Positions 1 to 7,736 are shown, numbered from the stretch's first letter. The stretch: 27,256 nucleotides of DNA from an uncultured Capnocytophaga sp. (GCF_938029845.1 NZ_CALHGG010000014.1:1-27256); one strand, 5' to 3'. The notes: generated from the sequence alone by a model not told the origin. Numbers and translations are program-made.

Positions 1-121
1 AAAGAATTTCAGCTCTTTTGTCAAGTACCTTATTATTTTTTGTCGTGTATTAAAAAGAATGATTTTCTTTTTAAAAGAAGTTTAACTACAAAATATAAAA
101 AGGTATTTTTGTAGCTTTGGC
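1..121. other. left-edge intergenic stretch, possible tail of an upstream gene
   Basis: No complete gene is visible. All three plus-strand frames stay open for some distance from base 1. The frame starting at base 2 ends in TAA at 83-85 and would encode a basic, hydrophobic C-terminus (ending LKEV), so it could be the end of a gene that begins outside the window. The other open frames make this undecidable. Bases 104-111 hold a Bacteroidetes-type promoter box for the next gene. Confidence 0.25.
104..111 (+). promoter_or_regulatory. putative -7 box (TATTTTTG) of the NlpE-like gene
   Basis: TATTTTTG matches the Bacteroidetes -7 consensus TAnnTTTG. There is no clear TTG at the usual upstream distance, only TTT at 81-83. 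Transcription would begin around 118. That makes the ATG at 122 almost leaderless and gives the ATG at 164 a leader of about 46 bases. Confidence 0.4.
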
Positions 122-163
122 ATGAAAATTGTTATATCCCTAAATGAAAAATATATTATTACA

Positions 164-523
164 ATGAAAAAAATTCTATTAGCAGGCATTGCTTTAGTGC
201 TAGCTTCTTGTGGGGATAAGGCTCCTTACGAAGGTACTTATGAGGGTACATTTCCTTGTGCAGACTGTGATGGTATCAATGTTAGCCTAACTATAGGTAA
301 GGATACTTATACTTCGGAGGAAATAATGAACGAACTTACCGATGAGGATAAAGGAAAGGTGAGCTATGATGCTCAAAACAAGGTGCTTACTCTTACTAGT
401 GAGAAAGAAAATGGTAAAAGACAACAATACCAAGTAAAAGAAGATGGTTCTATTGTTTTCTTGGATGAAGGTAAAGAAATTACAGGGACACTCGCTTCCT
501 ACTATATTCTCAAGAAGAAATAG
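164..523 (+). CDS. NlpE-like (NlpE N-terminal domain) outer-membrane lipoprotein
   Basis: A 119-aa lipoprotein. The start at 164 is chosen because it gives a clean lipoprotein signal (MKKILLAGIALVLASC). An upstream in-frame ATG at 122 would bury this signal behind 14 polar residues. The lipobox is LASC with the lipidated cysteine at residue 16. The following region has the NlpE N-terminal signature, YEGTFPCADCDGI, with the CxxC pair known from E. coli NlpE, where the family is linked to copper tolerance and envelope-stress sensing. Here only the single small beta-barrel-like domain is present. The protein ends in a basic tail (LKKK). The gene is monocistronic and faces odhB. A role in metal or surface sensing is inferred from the family only. 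Confidence 0.8.
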   Translation: MKKILLAGIALVLASCGDKAPYEGTYEGTFPCADCDGINVSLTIGKDTYTSEEIMNELTDEDKGKVSYDAQNKVLTLTSEKENGKRQQYQVKEDGSIVFLDEGKEITGTLASYYILKKK

Positions 524-552
524 GATCATAGAGCGTTTGTTATAAAAAAGTA

Positions 553-581
553 AAGAGGCTATCCCAAAGGGATAGCCTCTT
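553..581. terminator. intrinsic terminator between converging genes
   Basis: A perfect 13-bp inverted repeat (arms 553-565 and 569-581) with a 3-base AAA loop. On the minus strand the hairpin is soon followed by a run of seven T interrupted from the stem by a few bases, so it best serves odhB. On the plus strand the T-run is poor but the hairpin may still stop nlpE transcription. Confidence 0.8.
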
Positions 582-606
582 GCTTGATTATGGTAGAAAA
601 CAATTA

Positions 607-1851
607 TTAAAGTTCGAGTGCGTTCTTTAGGTCATTGTTCATCAAGAGTTCTACTGGATTTTCAAGGGCTTTTTTCACCTCTACCAAGAAGCCTACAGAC
701 TCACGTCCGTCGATGAGACGGTGATCGTAAGAAAGGGCAATATACATCACAGGAGCTACCACGATTTGACCATTGCGAACGATAGCACGATCCACTACAT
801 TATGCATACCCAAGATAGCAGATTGAGGAGGGTTGATGATAGGGGTGGAGAGCATACTACCGAATACCCCACCATTGGTGATGGTGAAAGTACCGCCAGT
901 CATCTCATCTACAGTGATTTGTCCTTCACGAGCACGAATAGCCAAGCGTTTTACTTCGGCTTCTACACCACGGAAAGAAAGGTTTTCAGCATTGCGAATC
1001 ACAGGCACCATAAGTCCCTTGGGACCTGAAACGGCAATAGAGATGTCGCAATATTCGTAAGTGATTTTTTCCTTATCATCAATCATAGAATTGACATCGG
1101 GGAAGAGCTTGAGGGCACGTACTACAGCCAAGGTGAAGAAAGACATAAATCCTAAGCTTACATTATGACGTTCCTTGAAGGCATCTTTGTATTCGTTACG
1201 GATTTCGTAGATAGCTGACATATCCACTTCGTTGAAAGTGGTAAGCATAGCTGTTTCGTTCTTAGCTGATACCAATCGTTCTGCTACTTTACGGCGTAGC
1301 ATAGAGAGTTTGGTACGCTTTTCACTTCTTCTTCCAGAGGTAGGAGTACCCATGCTATGGCGAGCAGGTTGTGCTTTGAGTGCATCTTCCTTAGTGATGC
1401 GTCCGCCCTTACCTGTACCACTTACTTGGTTTACAGGGATTTGTTTTTCAGCTAAAATCTTCTTAGCTGCAGGAGATGGTTCTCCAGTGGCATAGCTTGC
1501 GGGAGCTGGCGCCTCTACTTTAGGGGCAGGAGCTGGCGCTGGTGTAGCTACGGGAGCAGCAGGAGCAGGAGCTGGTGCTTCTGCTTTAGGAGCTGCTGAC
1601 TCAGCAGGTGCTGCAGCATCAGTATCGATAAGGCATACTACTTGCCCTACAGCTACAGAATCTCCTTCTTGAGCCTTGAGTGTAATGACACCACTGGCTT
1701 CAGCAGGTAGTTCAAGGGTGGCTTTATCAGAATCCACTTCAGCGATGGCTTGGTCTTTTTTTACATAATCGCCATCCTTCACAAGCCAAGTGGCGATTTC
1801 TACTTCGGTAATTGATTCCCCTGGAGAAGGGACTTTCATTTCTAAAACCAT
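607..1851 (-). CDS. odhB: 2-oxoglutarate dehydrogenase E2, dihydrolipoyllysine-residue succinyltransferase
   Basis: A 414-aa E2 core subunit that transfers succinyl groups from lipoamide to CoA in the 2-oxoglutarate dehydrogenase complex of the TCA cycle. Residues 1-76 form a single lipoyl domain with the lipoylated lysine in SDKATLE (about K43). An Ala/Pro-rich flexible linker covers about 78-120. A peripheral subunit-binding domain follows (about 122-160, KGGRITKEDAL). The C-terminal acyltransferase domain ends with the catalytic YDHRLIDG motif (His about 377, Asp about 381). The single lipoyl domain and the DKATLELPA context fit the succinyl rather than the acetyl enzyme. odhA, often adjacent in flavobacteria, is not upstream here; the next gene upstream belongs to a different unit ending in its own terminator. 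The gene has its own promoter at 1969-1999 and a leader of about 110 bases. Confidence 0.93.
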   Translation of the reverse strand: MVLEMKVPSPGESITEVEIATWLVKDGDYVKKDQAIAEVDSDKATLELPAEASGVITLKAQEGDSVAVGQVVCLIDTDAAAPAESAAPKAEAPAPAPAAPVATPAPAPAPKVEAPAPASYATGEPSPAAKKILAEKQIPVNQVSGTGKGGRITKEDALKAQPARHSMGTPTSGRRSEKRTKLSMLRRKVAERLVSAKNETAMLTTFNEVDMSAIYEIRNEYKDAFKERHNVSLGFMSFFTLAVVRALKLFPDVNSMIDDKEKITYEYCDISIAVSGPKGLMVPVIRNAENLSFRGVEAEVKRLAIRAREGQITVDEMTGGTFTITNGGVFGSMLSTPIINPPQSAILGMHNVVDRAIVRNGQIVVAPVMYIALSYDHRLIDGRESVGFLVEVKKALENPVELLMNNDLKNALEL

Positions 1852-1968
1852 AAATCTTTTTATTTTAGTCTAAGCAATACGAAATTAATAATTAATATTT
1901 TAATGCCTAATCACTGTAATCTAACTACCCATTGTAGTAACTAGACCATGAGCTATTAAAAACACGCA

Positions 1969-1999
1969 CAAAGATAGTAAAAAAAAATGGAACTCCCAA
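1969..1999 (-). promoter_or_regulatory. putative odhB promoter
   Basis: Reading the minus strand there is TTG (1997-1999), 20 bases, then TATCTTTG (1969-1976). This matches the Bacteroidetes -33/-7 pair. The -33 element lies inside the hairpin that ends the rluA transcript. Confidence 0.6.
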
Positions 2000-2027
2000 T
2001 AAAAAAGTATTTTTTTTATTAGGAGTT
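1991..2027 (-). terminator. intrinsic terminator of the panB-rluA operon
   Basis: Minus-strand hairpin AACTCCTAAT.../...ATTGGGAGTT with an A/T-rich upper stem and one G-T wobble, followed by a run of nine T. It overlaps the TAA stop of the pseudouridine synthase gene (2019-2021). Confidence 0.7.
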
Positions 2028-2726
2028 TGTTAGGGGTATATTTTCTACAAGTTTGGCAAAGGTTTCAGGTAGGGGAGCGGTAAGGCTAAGAGGTTCTTTT
2101 TTTACGGGATGGAGTAGTGTAAGAGCACGTGCGTGGAGGCAGATACTCCCGTCGGGGTTGCTTCGCTTAGCTCCATACTTAAGGTCTCCCTTAAGGGGAC
2201 AACCTAAGGCGGTGAACTGGGCGCGTATCTGGTGATGACGACCTGTGAGCAAATTGATTTCCACTAATAGATAATGAGTAAGCGTAGCCAATACCCTATA
2301 AGTAAGTACTGCTTTCTGAGACTGCGGCTTTTCTGTTGGATAGGCATAGGACTTATTCTGAGTGGTATTGCGCACCAAAAAGTGAGTAAGAGTCCCCTCG
2401 GTAGGGATAGGCTTTTTCTCTACCAAAGCCCAATACTGCTTGCAGACCTCCTCTTTGGTAGCGAAAGCCGCATTGAGACGAGGAAGTGCTTTGGAAGTCT
2501 TAGCAAACAGCACCAGGCCAGTGGTAGGTCTGTCCAATCGATGAACGACGCCAAGATAAGCCTCTCCAGCTTTGTGGTATTTCTCCACTAGATAAGCCTT
2601 GACAATCTCACTTAAGGGGATATCGCCCGTTTTATCTCCTTGGACAATATCCCCTGCTCTTTTGTTAATGGCTATCAAGTGGTTATCCTCGTAAAGCACT
2701 TGTAGGTTTTGGGTGGTTGTTTTCAT
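2019..2726 (-). CDS. RluA-family RNA pseudouridine synthase
   Basis: A 235-aa protein that isomerises uridine to pseudouridine in structured RNA. The catalytic motif is HRLDRPTTG (residues 62-70; Asp65 is the expected nucleophile). A second conserved block, LLTGRHHQIRAQF, lies near residues 160-172. There is no N-terminal S4 domain, so the protein has the short RluA layout, not the RluC/RluD layout. The exact target (23S rRNA, 16S rRNA or tRNA) cannot be read from the sequence. The gene starts 4 bases after the panB stop codon, so the two are almost certainly co-transcribed. The stop codon lies inside the operon's terminator hairpin. Confidence 0.88.
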   Translation of the reverse strand: MKTTTQNLQVLYEDNHLIAINKRAGDIVQGDKTGDIPLSEIVKAYLVEKYHKAGEAYLGVVHRLDRPTTGLVLFAKTSKALPRLNAAFATKEEVCKQYWALVEKKPIPTEGTLTHFLVRNTTQNKSYAYPTEKPQSQKAVLTYRVLATLTHYLLVEINLLTGRHHQIRAQFTALGCPLKGDLKYGAKRSNPDGSICLHARALTLLHPVKKEPLSLTAPLPETFAKLVENIPLTNS

Positions 2727-2730
2727 CCCC

Positions 2731-3549
2731 TTAGTACTGTTCGCTCTCGTTAGGGAATGTTTGTGCCTTTACATCGGTAATATATTGGCTTACCGCTCCT
2801 GTCATTAGCTCGTGTAGGTTGAGGTATTGGCGTACAAACTTAGGTTTGTAATCCACAAACATTCCGAAAAAGTCTTGAGATACAAGCACTTGTCCATCTA
2901 CCTCGTGGCCTGCACCAATTCCGATAGTAGGTACTGAAAGACTTTGGGTAACCTCCTTGGCTAAGGCAGAAGGAATTTTCTCCAAGACAATGGCAGAACA
3001 ACCTAATTCTTGTAGGTAATGAGCATCTTCCTTGAGTTTTTGTGCTTCAGCTTGTTCTTTGGCACGGAGTCCATACCCCCCAAACTTATTGATAGACTGA
3101 GGTGTAAGTCCCAAGTGTCCAATTACAGGGATGCCTGCATCCAAGATGCGGCGAATACCCTCACCGATTTCTCGTCCGCCCTCCAATTTTACAGCTTGTG
3201 CGCCACTTTCTTTCATCATGCGGATGGCAGAGTCCAAAGCACGTTGTGGGTCGGACTGGTAAGTACCAAAAGGCAAATCCGCCACCACCAAGGCACGAGA
3301 GCAAGCGCGTACCACTGCTGAAGCGTGGTAGATCATGGCATCCAGCGTCATAGGAAGGGTAGTTTCGTATCCAGCCATTACATTGGCAGCAGAATCACCT
3401 ACCAAGATGATATCAATTCCTGCTCCGTCAATAATTTTAGCCATGGTATAATCATACGCCGTAAGCATGGTGATTTTTTCTCCTTTGGCCTTCATAGCAT
3501 GTAGCGTTTGTACAGTTACACGCTTGGTTTCTTTTTTTGAAACAGACAT
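2731..3549 (-). CDS. panB: 3-methyl-2-oxobutanoate hydroxymethyltransferase
   Basis: A 272-aa PanB. It transfers a hydroxymethyl group from 5,10-methylene-tetrahydrofolate to ketoisovalerate to give ketopantoate, the first step of pantothenate (CoA) synthesis in the cytoplasm. The family residues are in place: Mg ligands D52 (VGDS), D91 (VADLPF) and E123 (KLEGG), and catalytic E190 (VLEKIPS). Length is normal. It heads a two-gene unit with the downstream pseudouridine synthase. Promoter elements lie at 3619-3649. The leader contains an A/T-rich repeat (3555-3581) just before the start codon. panC and panD are not in this window. Confidence 0.95.
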   Translation of the reverse strand: MSVSKKETKRVTVQTLHAMKAKGEKITMLTAYDYTMAKIIDGAGIDIILVGDSAANVMAGYETTLPMTLDAMIYHASAVVRACSRALVVADLPFGTYQSDPQRALDSAIRMMKESGAQAVKLEGGREIGEGIRRILDAGIPVIGHLGLTPQSINKFGGYGLRAKEQAEAQKLKEDAHYLQELGCSAIVLEKIPSALAKEVTQSLSVPTIGIGAGHEVDGQVLVSQDFFGMFVDYKPKFVRQYLNLHELMTGAVSQYITDVKAQTFPNESEQY

Positions 3550-3554
3550 TATTT

Positions 3555-3581
3555 TTAATTGTTAATTGTCAATTATTAATT
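3555..3581. repeat. AATTGTTAATT-type leader repeat upstream of panB
   Basis: A run of TTAATTGTTAATTGTC followed by AATTATTAATT, partly tandem and partly inverted, 6 bases upstream of the panB ATG. A nearly identical AATTGTTAATTGT run precedes cdaA at 11443-11462. Confidence 0.6.
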
Positions 3582-3618
3582 CTTTGCCGCTCTTCATTTT
3601 TAATTCTTTAGCGGTGTG

Positions 3619-3649
3619 CAAAGATACGATATCTTAGCCATAAAAACAA
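3619..3649 (-). promoter_or_regulatory. putative panB promoter
   Basis: Minus strand: TTG (3647-3649), 20 bases, TATCTTTG (3619-3626), the Bacteroidetes -33/-7 pair with the same spacing as the odhB promoter. The leader is about 60 bases. Confidence 0.6.
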
Positions 3650-3651
3650 AA

Positions 3652-3676
3652 AAAGCTGTCAATAATTGACAGCTTT
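3652..3676 (-). terminator. terminator of tRNA-Thr
   Basis: An 11-bp perfect stem (3652-3662 with 3666-3676) and a 3-base loop, immediately 3' of the tRNA on the minus strand and followed by a T-rich run. It would also insulate panB from upstream transcription. Confidence 0.75.
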
Positions 3677-3678
3677 AG

Positions 3679-3752
3679 AGCCGGTAGAGGGATTCGAACC
3701 CACGACCCCGAGATTACAAATCACGTGCTCTGGCCAACTGAGCTATACCGGC
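3679..3752 (-). tRNA. tRNA-Thr, anticodon TGT
   Basis: A 74-nt cloverleaf on the minus strand. The acceptor stem is GCCGGTA with TACCGGC, discriminator T, and CCA is not encoded. The D stem GCTC/GAGC is intact. The anticodon loop is TTTGTAA with anticodon TGT (plus-strand 3716-3718), which reads ACA and related Thr codons. The T loop is TTCGAAT. Two stems carry a U-U mismatch: the anticodon stem (CGTGA with TCTCG) and the T stem (GTGGG with CCCTC). It lies between thrB and panB and has its own promoter and terminator. Confidence 0.93.
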
Positions 3753-3765
3753 GATTTTGCGGGTG

Positions 3766-3795
3766 CAAATTTACAACTTTTTTCTAAACCTGCAA
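3766..3795 (-). promoter_or_regulatory. putative tRNA-Thr promoter
   Basis: Minus strand: TTG (3793-3795), 19 bases, TAAATTTG (3766-3773). The predicted transcript starts only a few bases before the tRNA 5' end at 3752, as expected for a tRNA gene. Confidence 0.6.
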
Positions 3796-3857
3796 GGGAA
3801 TCATGCTATTTTTTTTTCGAAATTTATTAGCATGAACTATAAGCCCTATTTATGATA

Positions 3858-3880
3858 AGCACGAGCTACAAGCTTGCGCT
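3858..3880. other. imperfect hairpin downstream of thrB
   Basis: AGCACGAGCT and AGCTTGCGCT surround an ACA loop, with one mismatch and one wobble. It begins 6 bases past the thrB stop. There is no T-run after it on the minus strand, so it may be an mRNA-end structure and not a clean terminator. A second weak inverted repeat (CATGCTA at 3803-3809 and TAGCATG at 3829-3835) follows. Confidence 0.4.
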
Positions 3881-3885
3881 GGCAA

Positions 3886-4848
3886 TCAATCATTAAATTG
3901 TGCTATTCTACAGCCTTTTCCATTGGCTAAGTCTTCTATAAAGGAAAGGGTCTCAATGCCTTGTCCAGCGTATATCTTATGTAATTCAGCAAGAATACGT
4001 TCTGCTACTGCATGGGACTCAGCAAGGGCGAAGACAGAAGGGCCAGAACCTGAAATTCCAAAAGCAATTCCCCCAGCAGCTAAGGTAGCCTCTTTCATCT
4101 CGTCAAAATAAGGAATGAGTATCTTACGAGAAGGTTCCACCAAAAAGTCTTTGGTAGCTTTTCTAAGAAGATCATAATCCTCTTGGTATAAACCACTTAC
4201 AAAAGCCCCCATGGCAGACACCTGTTTGGAAACAATATCCAAGGATACATGTCTTGATACGATACTACGAGCAGAGGCGGTATTAACCTCTATATTAGGA
4301 AAGAAGGATACAGCATGCAAGCCCTTAGGCAAGGGGAGGCGTATAGGTTTGTTTTGATATAAAAGCACAATCCCCCCAAGAATAGCAGGGGAGACATTGT
4401 CATAATGAGCTGAACCACAGGCAGCACGTTCCCCTTCAGCAGCGAAGGGTAACAATTCCTCTAAAGAAAAAGGATTGCCCATAAGGGTATTGTAAGCGAA
4501 AGCTGCTGCTGCACTACTGGCACTGCTAGATCCTAAGCCACTACCAGAGGCAAAGCCCTTGCGTATACGCACATCCACATACAAAGGGTTTTCCAATTGT
4601 GCTTGCATCGCCGCAATGACCACTGTACAAGAGTTTTTCTCCACGGCATAAGGTAGGGGAGTAGCACTTTCAATAAAGGTTATTTTGTTCTGCTGAGCGC
4701 CATTAGGAGTTACCTCTACTCTATCTCCTACTGAGGAGAGGGAGATACCTAAAACATCAAAACCTACATTAACATTGGCAATGGTAGCAGGGGCGAAACC
4801 ACAAACGGTTTCTTGTATAGGGTTTGCTTTTCTAAGCGATTGATTCAT
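3886..4848 (-). CDS. thrB: homoserine kinase
   Basis: A 320-aa GHMP-family kinase that phosphorylates homoserine with ATP to O-phosphohomoserine, the fourth step from aspartate to threonine. The phosphate-binding loop is GSGLGSSSASSAA (about 102-114). An N-terminal APATIANVNVGFDVLG block (about 19-35) and a C-terminal GISGSGPSVFAL block (about 263-275) are typical of the family. The gene begins 11 bases after the thrA stop and is surely in the same operon. thrC, the usual next gene, is not downstream. A hairpin and then tRNA-Thr follow. Confidence 0.95.
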   Translation of the reverse strand: MNQSLRKANPIQETVCGFAPATIANVNVGFDVLGISLSSVGDRVEVTPNGAQQNKITFIESATPLPYAVEKNSCTVVIAAMQAQLENPLYVDVRIRKGFASGSGLGSSSASSAAAAFAYNTLMGNPFSLEELLPFAAEGERAACGSAHYDNVSPAILGGIVLLYQNKPIRLPLPKGLHAVSFFPNIEVNTASARSIVSRHVSLDIVSKQVSAMGAFVSGLYQEDYDLLRKATKDFLVEPSRKILIPYFDEMKEATLAAGGIAFGISGSGPSVFALAESHAVAERILAELHKIYAGQGIETLSFIEDLANGKGCRIAQFND

Positions 4849-4859
4849 AATATTTTGAA

Positions 4860-7295
4860 TTATTTTTGTTTGTTAGCCACATACATCACATCGGAGAGGA
4901 CACCACTTGCCGTTACCTTGGCACCTGCTCCAGCCCCCTTAATAACAAGGGGTTCTGTGGGGTACATGTCGGTATAAAATGCCACGATATTATCCTTTCC
5001 GTCCAGTTGGTAGAAAGGAGAAGTAGCGGGTATCTGTTGTAGGGAGACCTTAATATCCCCCTCTAAGAGCTGTGCTACTACATTGAGCTTAGCTCCTTTG
5101 CTCTGAGCATTGTGATAGAGGTCTTGGAAGAAAGCCTCATTCTTTTCCAATACCTCGTAGAAAGCCTCAACAGAAGGGGTTTCCAAGGATTTTTCAGGAA
5201 GGAAGCTTTCGAAGACTACTTCGCTCATTTCCTTGCGATAACCCGCCTCACGGGAGAGGATTAAGATTTTACGAATTACATCCAAACCACTGAGGTCTAT
5301 ACGAGGATCAGGTTCGGTATAACCTTCTTTTTGTGCCTGCTTTACAATCTCCACAAAAGGTGTAGTTGCGTTGTAGTGATTGAAGATAAAATTCAGACTT
5401 CCAGAGACTACGGCATCGATACGGCGAACAGTATCCCCGCTAAGCAATAGATTCTGTAAGGTCTTGATGATAGGCAGGGCAGCTCCAACAGAAGTTTCAT
5501 ATTGGAAATCACAGTTTTGGTTCTTGACCAATTCCATAAGGGCTGTATATTGTTCCGAGGGGGCACTTCCTGCAATCTTATTGCAAGTAACCACAGAAAT
5601 AGACTTACGAATTAGTTGGGGGTAAAGAGCTGCCACCTCAGCTGAAGCAGTATTATCTACCACAATACTGTTACGCCTATTGGTAGCTATAATTAGCTCT
5701 GCTAAAGCTGTAGGAGAGTCGTAAGAATTGGCTTCTCCAGAGGAAAGAGCCTTCAATGCTTCTTGGGGTAATCCCTCGTCTGAAAATACATATTGTCGGG
5801 AATTGGCAACCATCACTACTCTGAGGTCTACCTTATGAAGTTTGCGGAAATATTCCTGTTGCTTATAGACAATATCAATAAACTGTGCTCCTACATTGCC
5901 TGCCCCAATGATAAAGAGGTGTACACGCTTGATCACCTCTTGGAAGAGGCGTTCGTGTACCACATTGACCGCCTTATGTTCGTCACGGGCATCAATTACC
6001 ACAGAGATATTGCGTTCAGAAGCTCCCTGAGCAATAGCTTGAATATTAACCCCATTGGCACCCAAAGCACTGAACACCTTACCACTAAGACCTGTTTGGT
6101 GGTTCATATTGTCCCCGATAAGGGCTAAAATTACGTGGTTATCGGTACGTTCTATAGGATTGATGAGAGCGCCTATTTCTTGTGCAAATTCATGTTCCAA
6201 TGCCTCTTTGGCACTTTTGGCATCACTGGTTTTGATTCCGAAACAGATACTCTGTTCGGAGCAACTTTGGGTAATAAGAATTACATTTACATCGGCCTGT
6301 TCCAAGGCTTGGAAGACACGGCGGGCACTTCCCTTGGTACCTGCCAGCCCGATTCCTGAAATGGTAATCATACTGATATCACTCAGGGTAGAGACCCCTA
6401 ACACCTTGTCGGTATGTCCTTGGGTGGCTACATGGATACGGGTACCCTTTTCCTCAGGAGCTAGTGTATTGAGCAAAAACACAGGAATCTTCTTTTCCAT
6501 AGCAGGACGAATAGCAGGGGGATAGATCACCTTAGCTCCAAAATACGCCATTTCAAAAGCTTCTTCGTAGCTCATTTGGGAGATTACCTTGGTATTCTTA
6601 ACCAACTTAGGGTTAGCATTTTGCATTCCATTGACATCGCTCCAGAGTTCCACCTGCTTAGCCCCTAAGCAATAGCCATAAATAGAAGCCGTATAGTCTG
6701 AACCGCCCCGACCGAGTACTACCAATTCCCCCGCAGGATTAGCGGCGATATAGCCAGGGGCGATGTAGGAGATAGTGGGATCAATCTCACGCATACGCTG
6801 CTCTGTTTGAGAGAAATCCACTACTGCATTGAGCGGATCACCATCAGCAACAATATATTTTTCCGAAGGCAAGTAGCTCACAGCCACTCCCTCTTGGTTG
6901 AGGTATTCACCTATGATAAAGGAAGAAAGCAATTCGCCCTGTGCCATGATACGCGCCTTGGTACGCTCAGAGAGTTCTCCTAAGGTAGAGATACTATTAC
7001 ACAGATTTTCAAGGGAGAGTACCGTTTTCCCGATATGTACTAATGCGTTGGTTTGCTTGTTGATTTGCAAGAGAGATTTTGCCATAGAGATATGCCTTTC
7101 CTTAATTGCTTCAAGGATAGGTTGGTGTGTGTTTCTAAGGGCATTTTCCCCTAAGGATTGTAGCGTGTTGGTAACTCCAGAAAAGGCAGAGACCACCATG
7201 ATAAAGGGTTCTGTTTGCTTTTTCACAATCTGCACCACACGTTGCAAATTCTCTACTGAGCCCACCGAGGAGCCTCCAAACTTAATTAGTAACAT
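4860..7295 (-). CDS. thrA: bifunctional aspartate kinase / homoserine dehydrogenase I
   Basis: An 811-aa fusion enzyme catalysing the first and third steps of the aspartate pathway toward threonine and methionine. The kinase part (1 to about 290) has KFGGSSVG (5-12) and GRGGSDYTA (195-203). Tandem ACT regulatory domains follow (about 305-440), where end-product control acts in this family. The homoserine dehydrogenase part (about 458-811) has the dinucleotide-binding motif GAGNVGA (464-470), TCNKIAG and a C-terminal GKGAGAGAK-like segment (GAGAGAKVTASG). Length matches E. coli ThrA. It heads the thrA-thrB unit. The upstream region (7296-7481) shows a hairpin but no convincing promoter or attenuator. 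Confidence 0.95.
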   Translation of the reverse strand: MLLIKFGGSSVGSVENLQRVVQIVKKQTEPFIMVVSAFSGVTNTLQSLGENALRNTHQPILEAIKERHISMAKSLLQINKQTNALVHIGKTVLSLENLCNSISTLGELSERTKARIMAQGELLSSFIIGEYLNQEGVAVSYLPSEKYIVADGDPLNAVVDFSQTEQRMREIDPTISYIAPGYIAANPAGELVVLGRGGSDYTASIYGYCLGAKQVELWSDVNGMQNANPKLVKNTKVISQMSYEEAFEMAYFGAKVIYPPAIRPAMEKKIPVFLLNTLAPEEKGTRIHVATQGHTDKVLGVSTLSDISMITISGIGLAGTKGSARRVFQALEQADVNVILITQSCSEQSICFGIKTSDAKSAKEALEHEFAQEIGALINPIERTDNHVILALIGDNMNHQTGLSGKVFSALGANGVNIQAIAQGASERNISVVIDARDEHKAVNVVHERLFQEVIKRVHLFIIGAGNVGAQFIDIVYKQQEYFRKLHKVDLRVVMVANSRQYVFSDEGLPQEALKALSSGEANSYDSPTALAELIIATNRRNSIVVDNTASAEVAALYPQLIRKSISVVTCNKIAGSAPSEQYTALMELVKNQNCDFQYETSVGAALPIIKTLQNLLLSGDTVRRIDAVVSGSLNFIFNHYNATTPFVEIVKQAQKEGYTEPDPRIDLSGLDVIRKILILSREAGYRKEMSEVVFESFLPEKSLETPSVEAFYEVLEKNEAFFQDLYHNAQSKGAKLNVVAQLLEGDIKVSLQQIPATSPFYQLDGKDNIVAFYTDMYPTEPLVIKGAGAGAKVTASGVLSDVMYVANKQK

Positions 7296-7417
7296 ATTAT
7301 ATTGTGTAATTTTTTTATTGATTTGTTGCTTTTTTCATAAAAAGCGAGTATAGTCAATCATATTTAGAATGCGAATAAATAAGGCAAGGAATTCATTCCT
7401 AATTTGTTCTTTTCCAA

Positions 7418-7437
7418 GGGCTAATTGCCATTAGCCC
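7418..7437. other. hairpin in the thrA upstream region
   Basis: A 7-bp perfect stem, GGGCTAA with TTAGCCC, and a 6-base loop. It lies 45 bases after the stop of the small SH3-like gene and about 120 bases before thrA. It lacks a T-run on either strand. It could be the end of the upstream transcript or part of the thrA leader. The rest of 7296-7481 holds no gene that I can support. Confidence 0.35.
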
Positions 7438-7481
7438 CTACAGCTGCTCATGCTAATTTTTCGCAAACTATTTCTGATAGG

Positions 7482-7685
7482 CTATAAAACAGGCTTAAAA
7501 AACTCCTTTTCTCCAAAGAAAATGCGACCTTGGTCATCTTTGATAGCTATTTCTGTTCCTATAAAGGGATTTTGTCGGATCTTGATAATCTTCCCTTTAA
7601 TCCATTCTTTGAGTAAAGTTAGATTAGGCGATACTTCTACAATGTCTCCTACCTTAAAAGTTTCTTTGGTATTTTCTTTTTTCAT
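7482..7685 (-). CDS. small SH3/KOW-like hypothetical protein
   Basis: A 67-aa protein, MKKENTKETF..., with a compact beta-rich core: FKVGDIVEVSP, then GKIIKIRQNPF and GTEIAIKDDQGRIFFG. The alternating hydrophobic pattern and the VGDIV turn resemble KOW/SH3-like small barrels, but I do not recognise a named family. The start at 7685 is chosen because the promoter box at 7705-7712 lies inside the longer reading frame that would begin at 7736. It has its own promoter and so is probably transcribed alone. No function is assigned. Confidence 0.65.
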   Translation of the reverse strand: MKKENTKETFKVGDIVEVSPNLTLLKEWIKGKIIKIRQNPFIGTEIAIKDDQGRIFFGEKEFFKPVL

Positions 7686-7704
7686 AAGAAACAATAATTG
7701 AGGG

Positions 7705-7736
7705 CAAAGATACAATTTTTTAATGATAAAAGTCAA
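7705..7736 (-). promoter_or_regulatory. putative promoter of the 67-aa gene
   Basis: Minus strand: TTG (7734-7736), 21 bases, TATCTTTG (7705-7712). The ATG at 7685 then has a short leader of about 12 bases. Confidence 0.5.

Noticed and set aside
287..529. An 80-aa minus-strand frame opposite the NlpE-like gene.
   Set aside because: It is the shadow of a gene with a clear lipoprotein signal and family motif, and has no own context.
1232..1495. Plus-strand frames opposite odhB.
   Set aside because: They lie antisense to well-conserved E2 domains; composition is explained by the Ala/Pro codons of the true gene.
3803..3835. CATGCTA/TAGCATG hairpin and similar words near 7449 as a dispersed repeat family.
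   Set aside because: Similarity between the two places is limited to short A/T-rich words and not enough to call a repeat.
5793..6525. Several long plus-strand frames opposite thrA, the longest 156 aa.
   Set aside because: All are antisense to conserved ACT and dehydrogenase motifs, and none shows a promoter or family motif.
7315..7338. A seven-codon minus-strand frame (M K K A T N Q) 19 bases before thrA, as a possible threonine leader peptide.
   Set aside because: It has a single Thr codon and no Ile run, no terminator/antiterminator pair is visible, and such short frames arise by chance in A-rich leaders.
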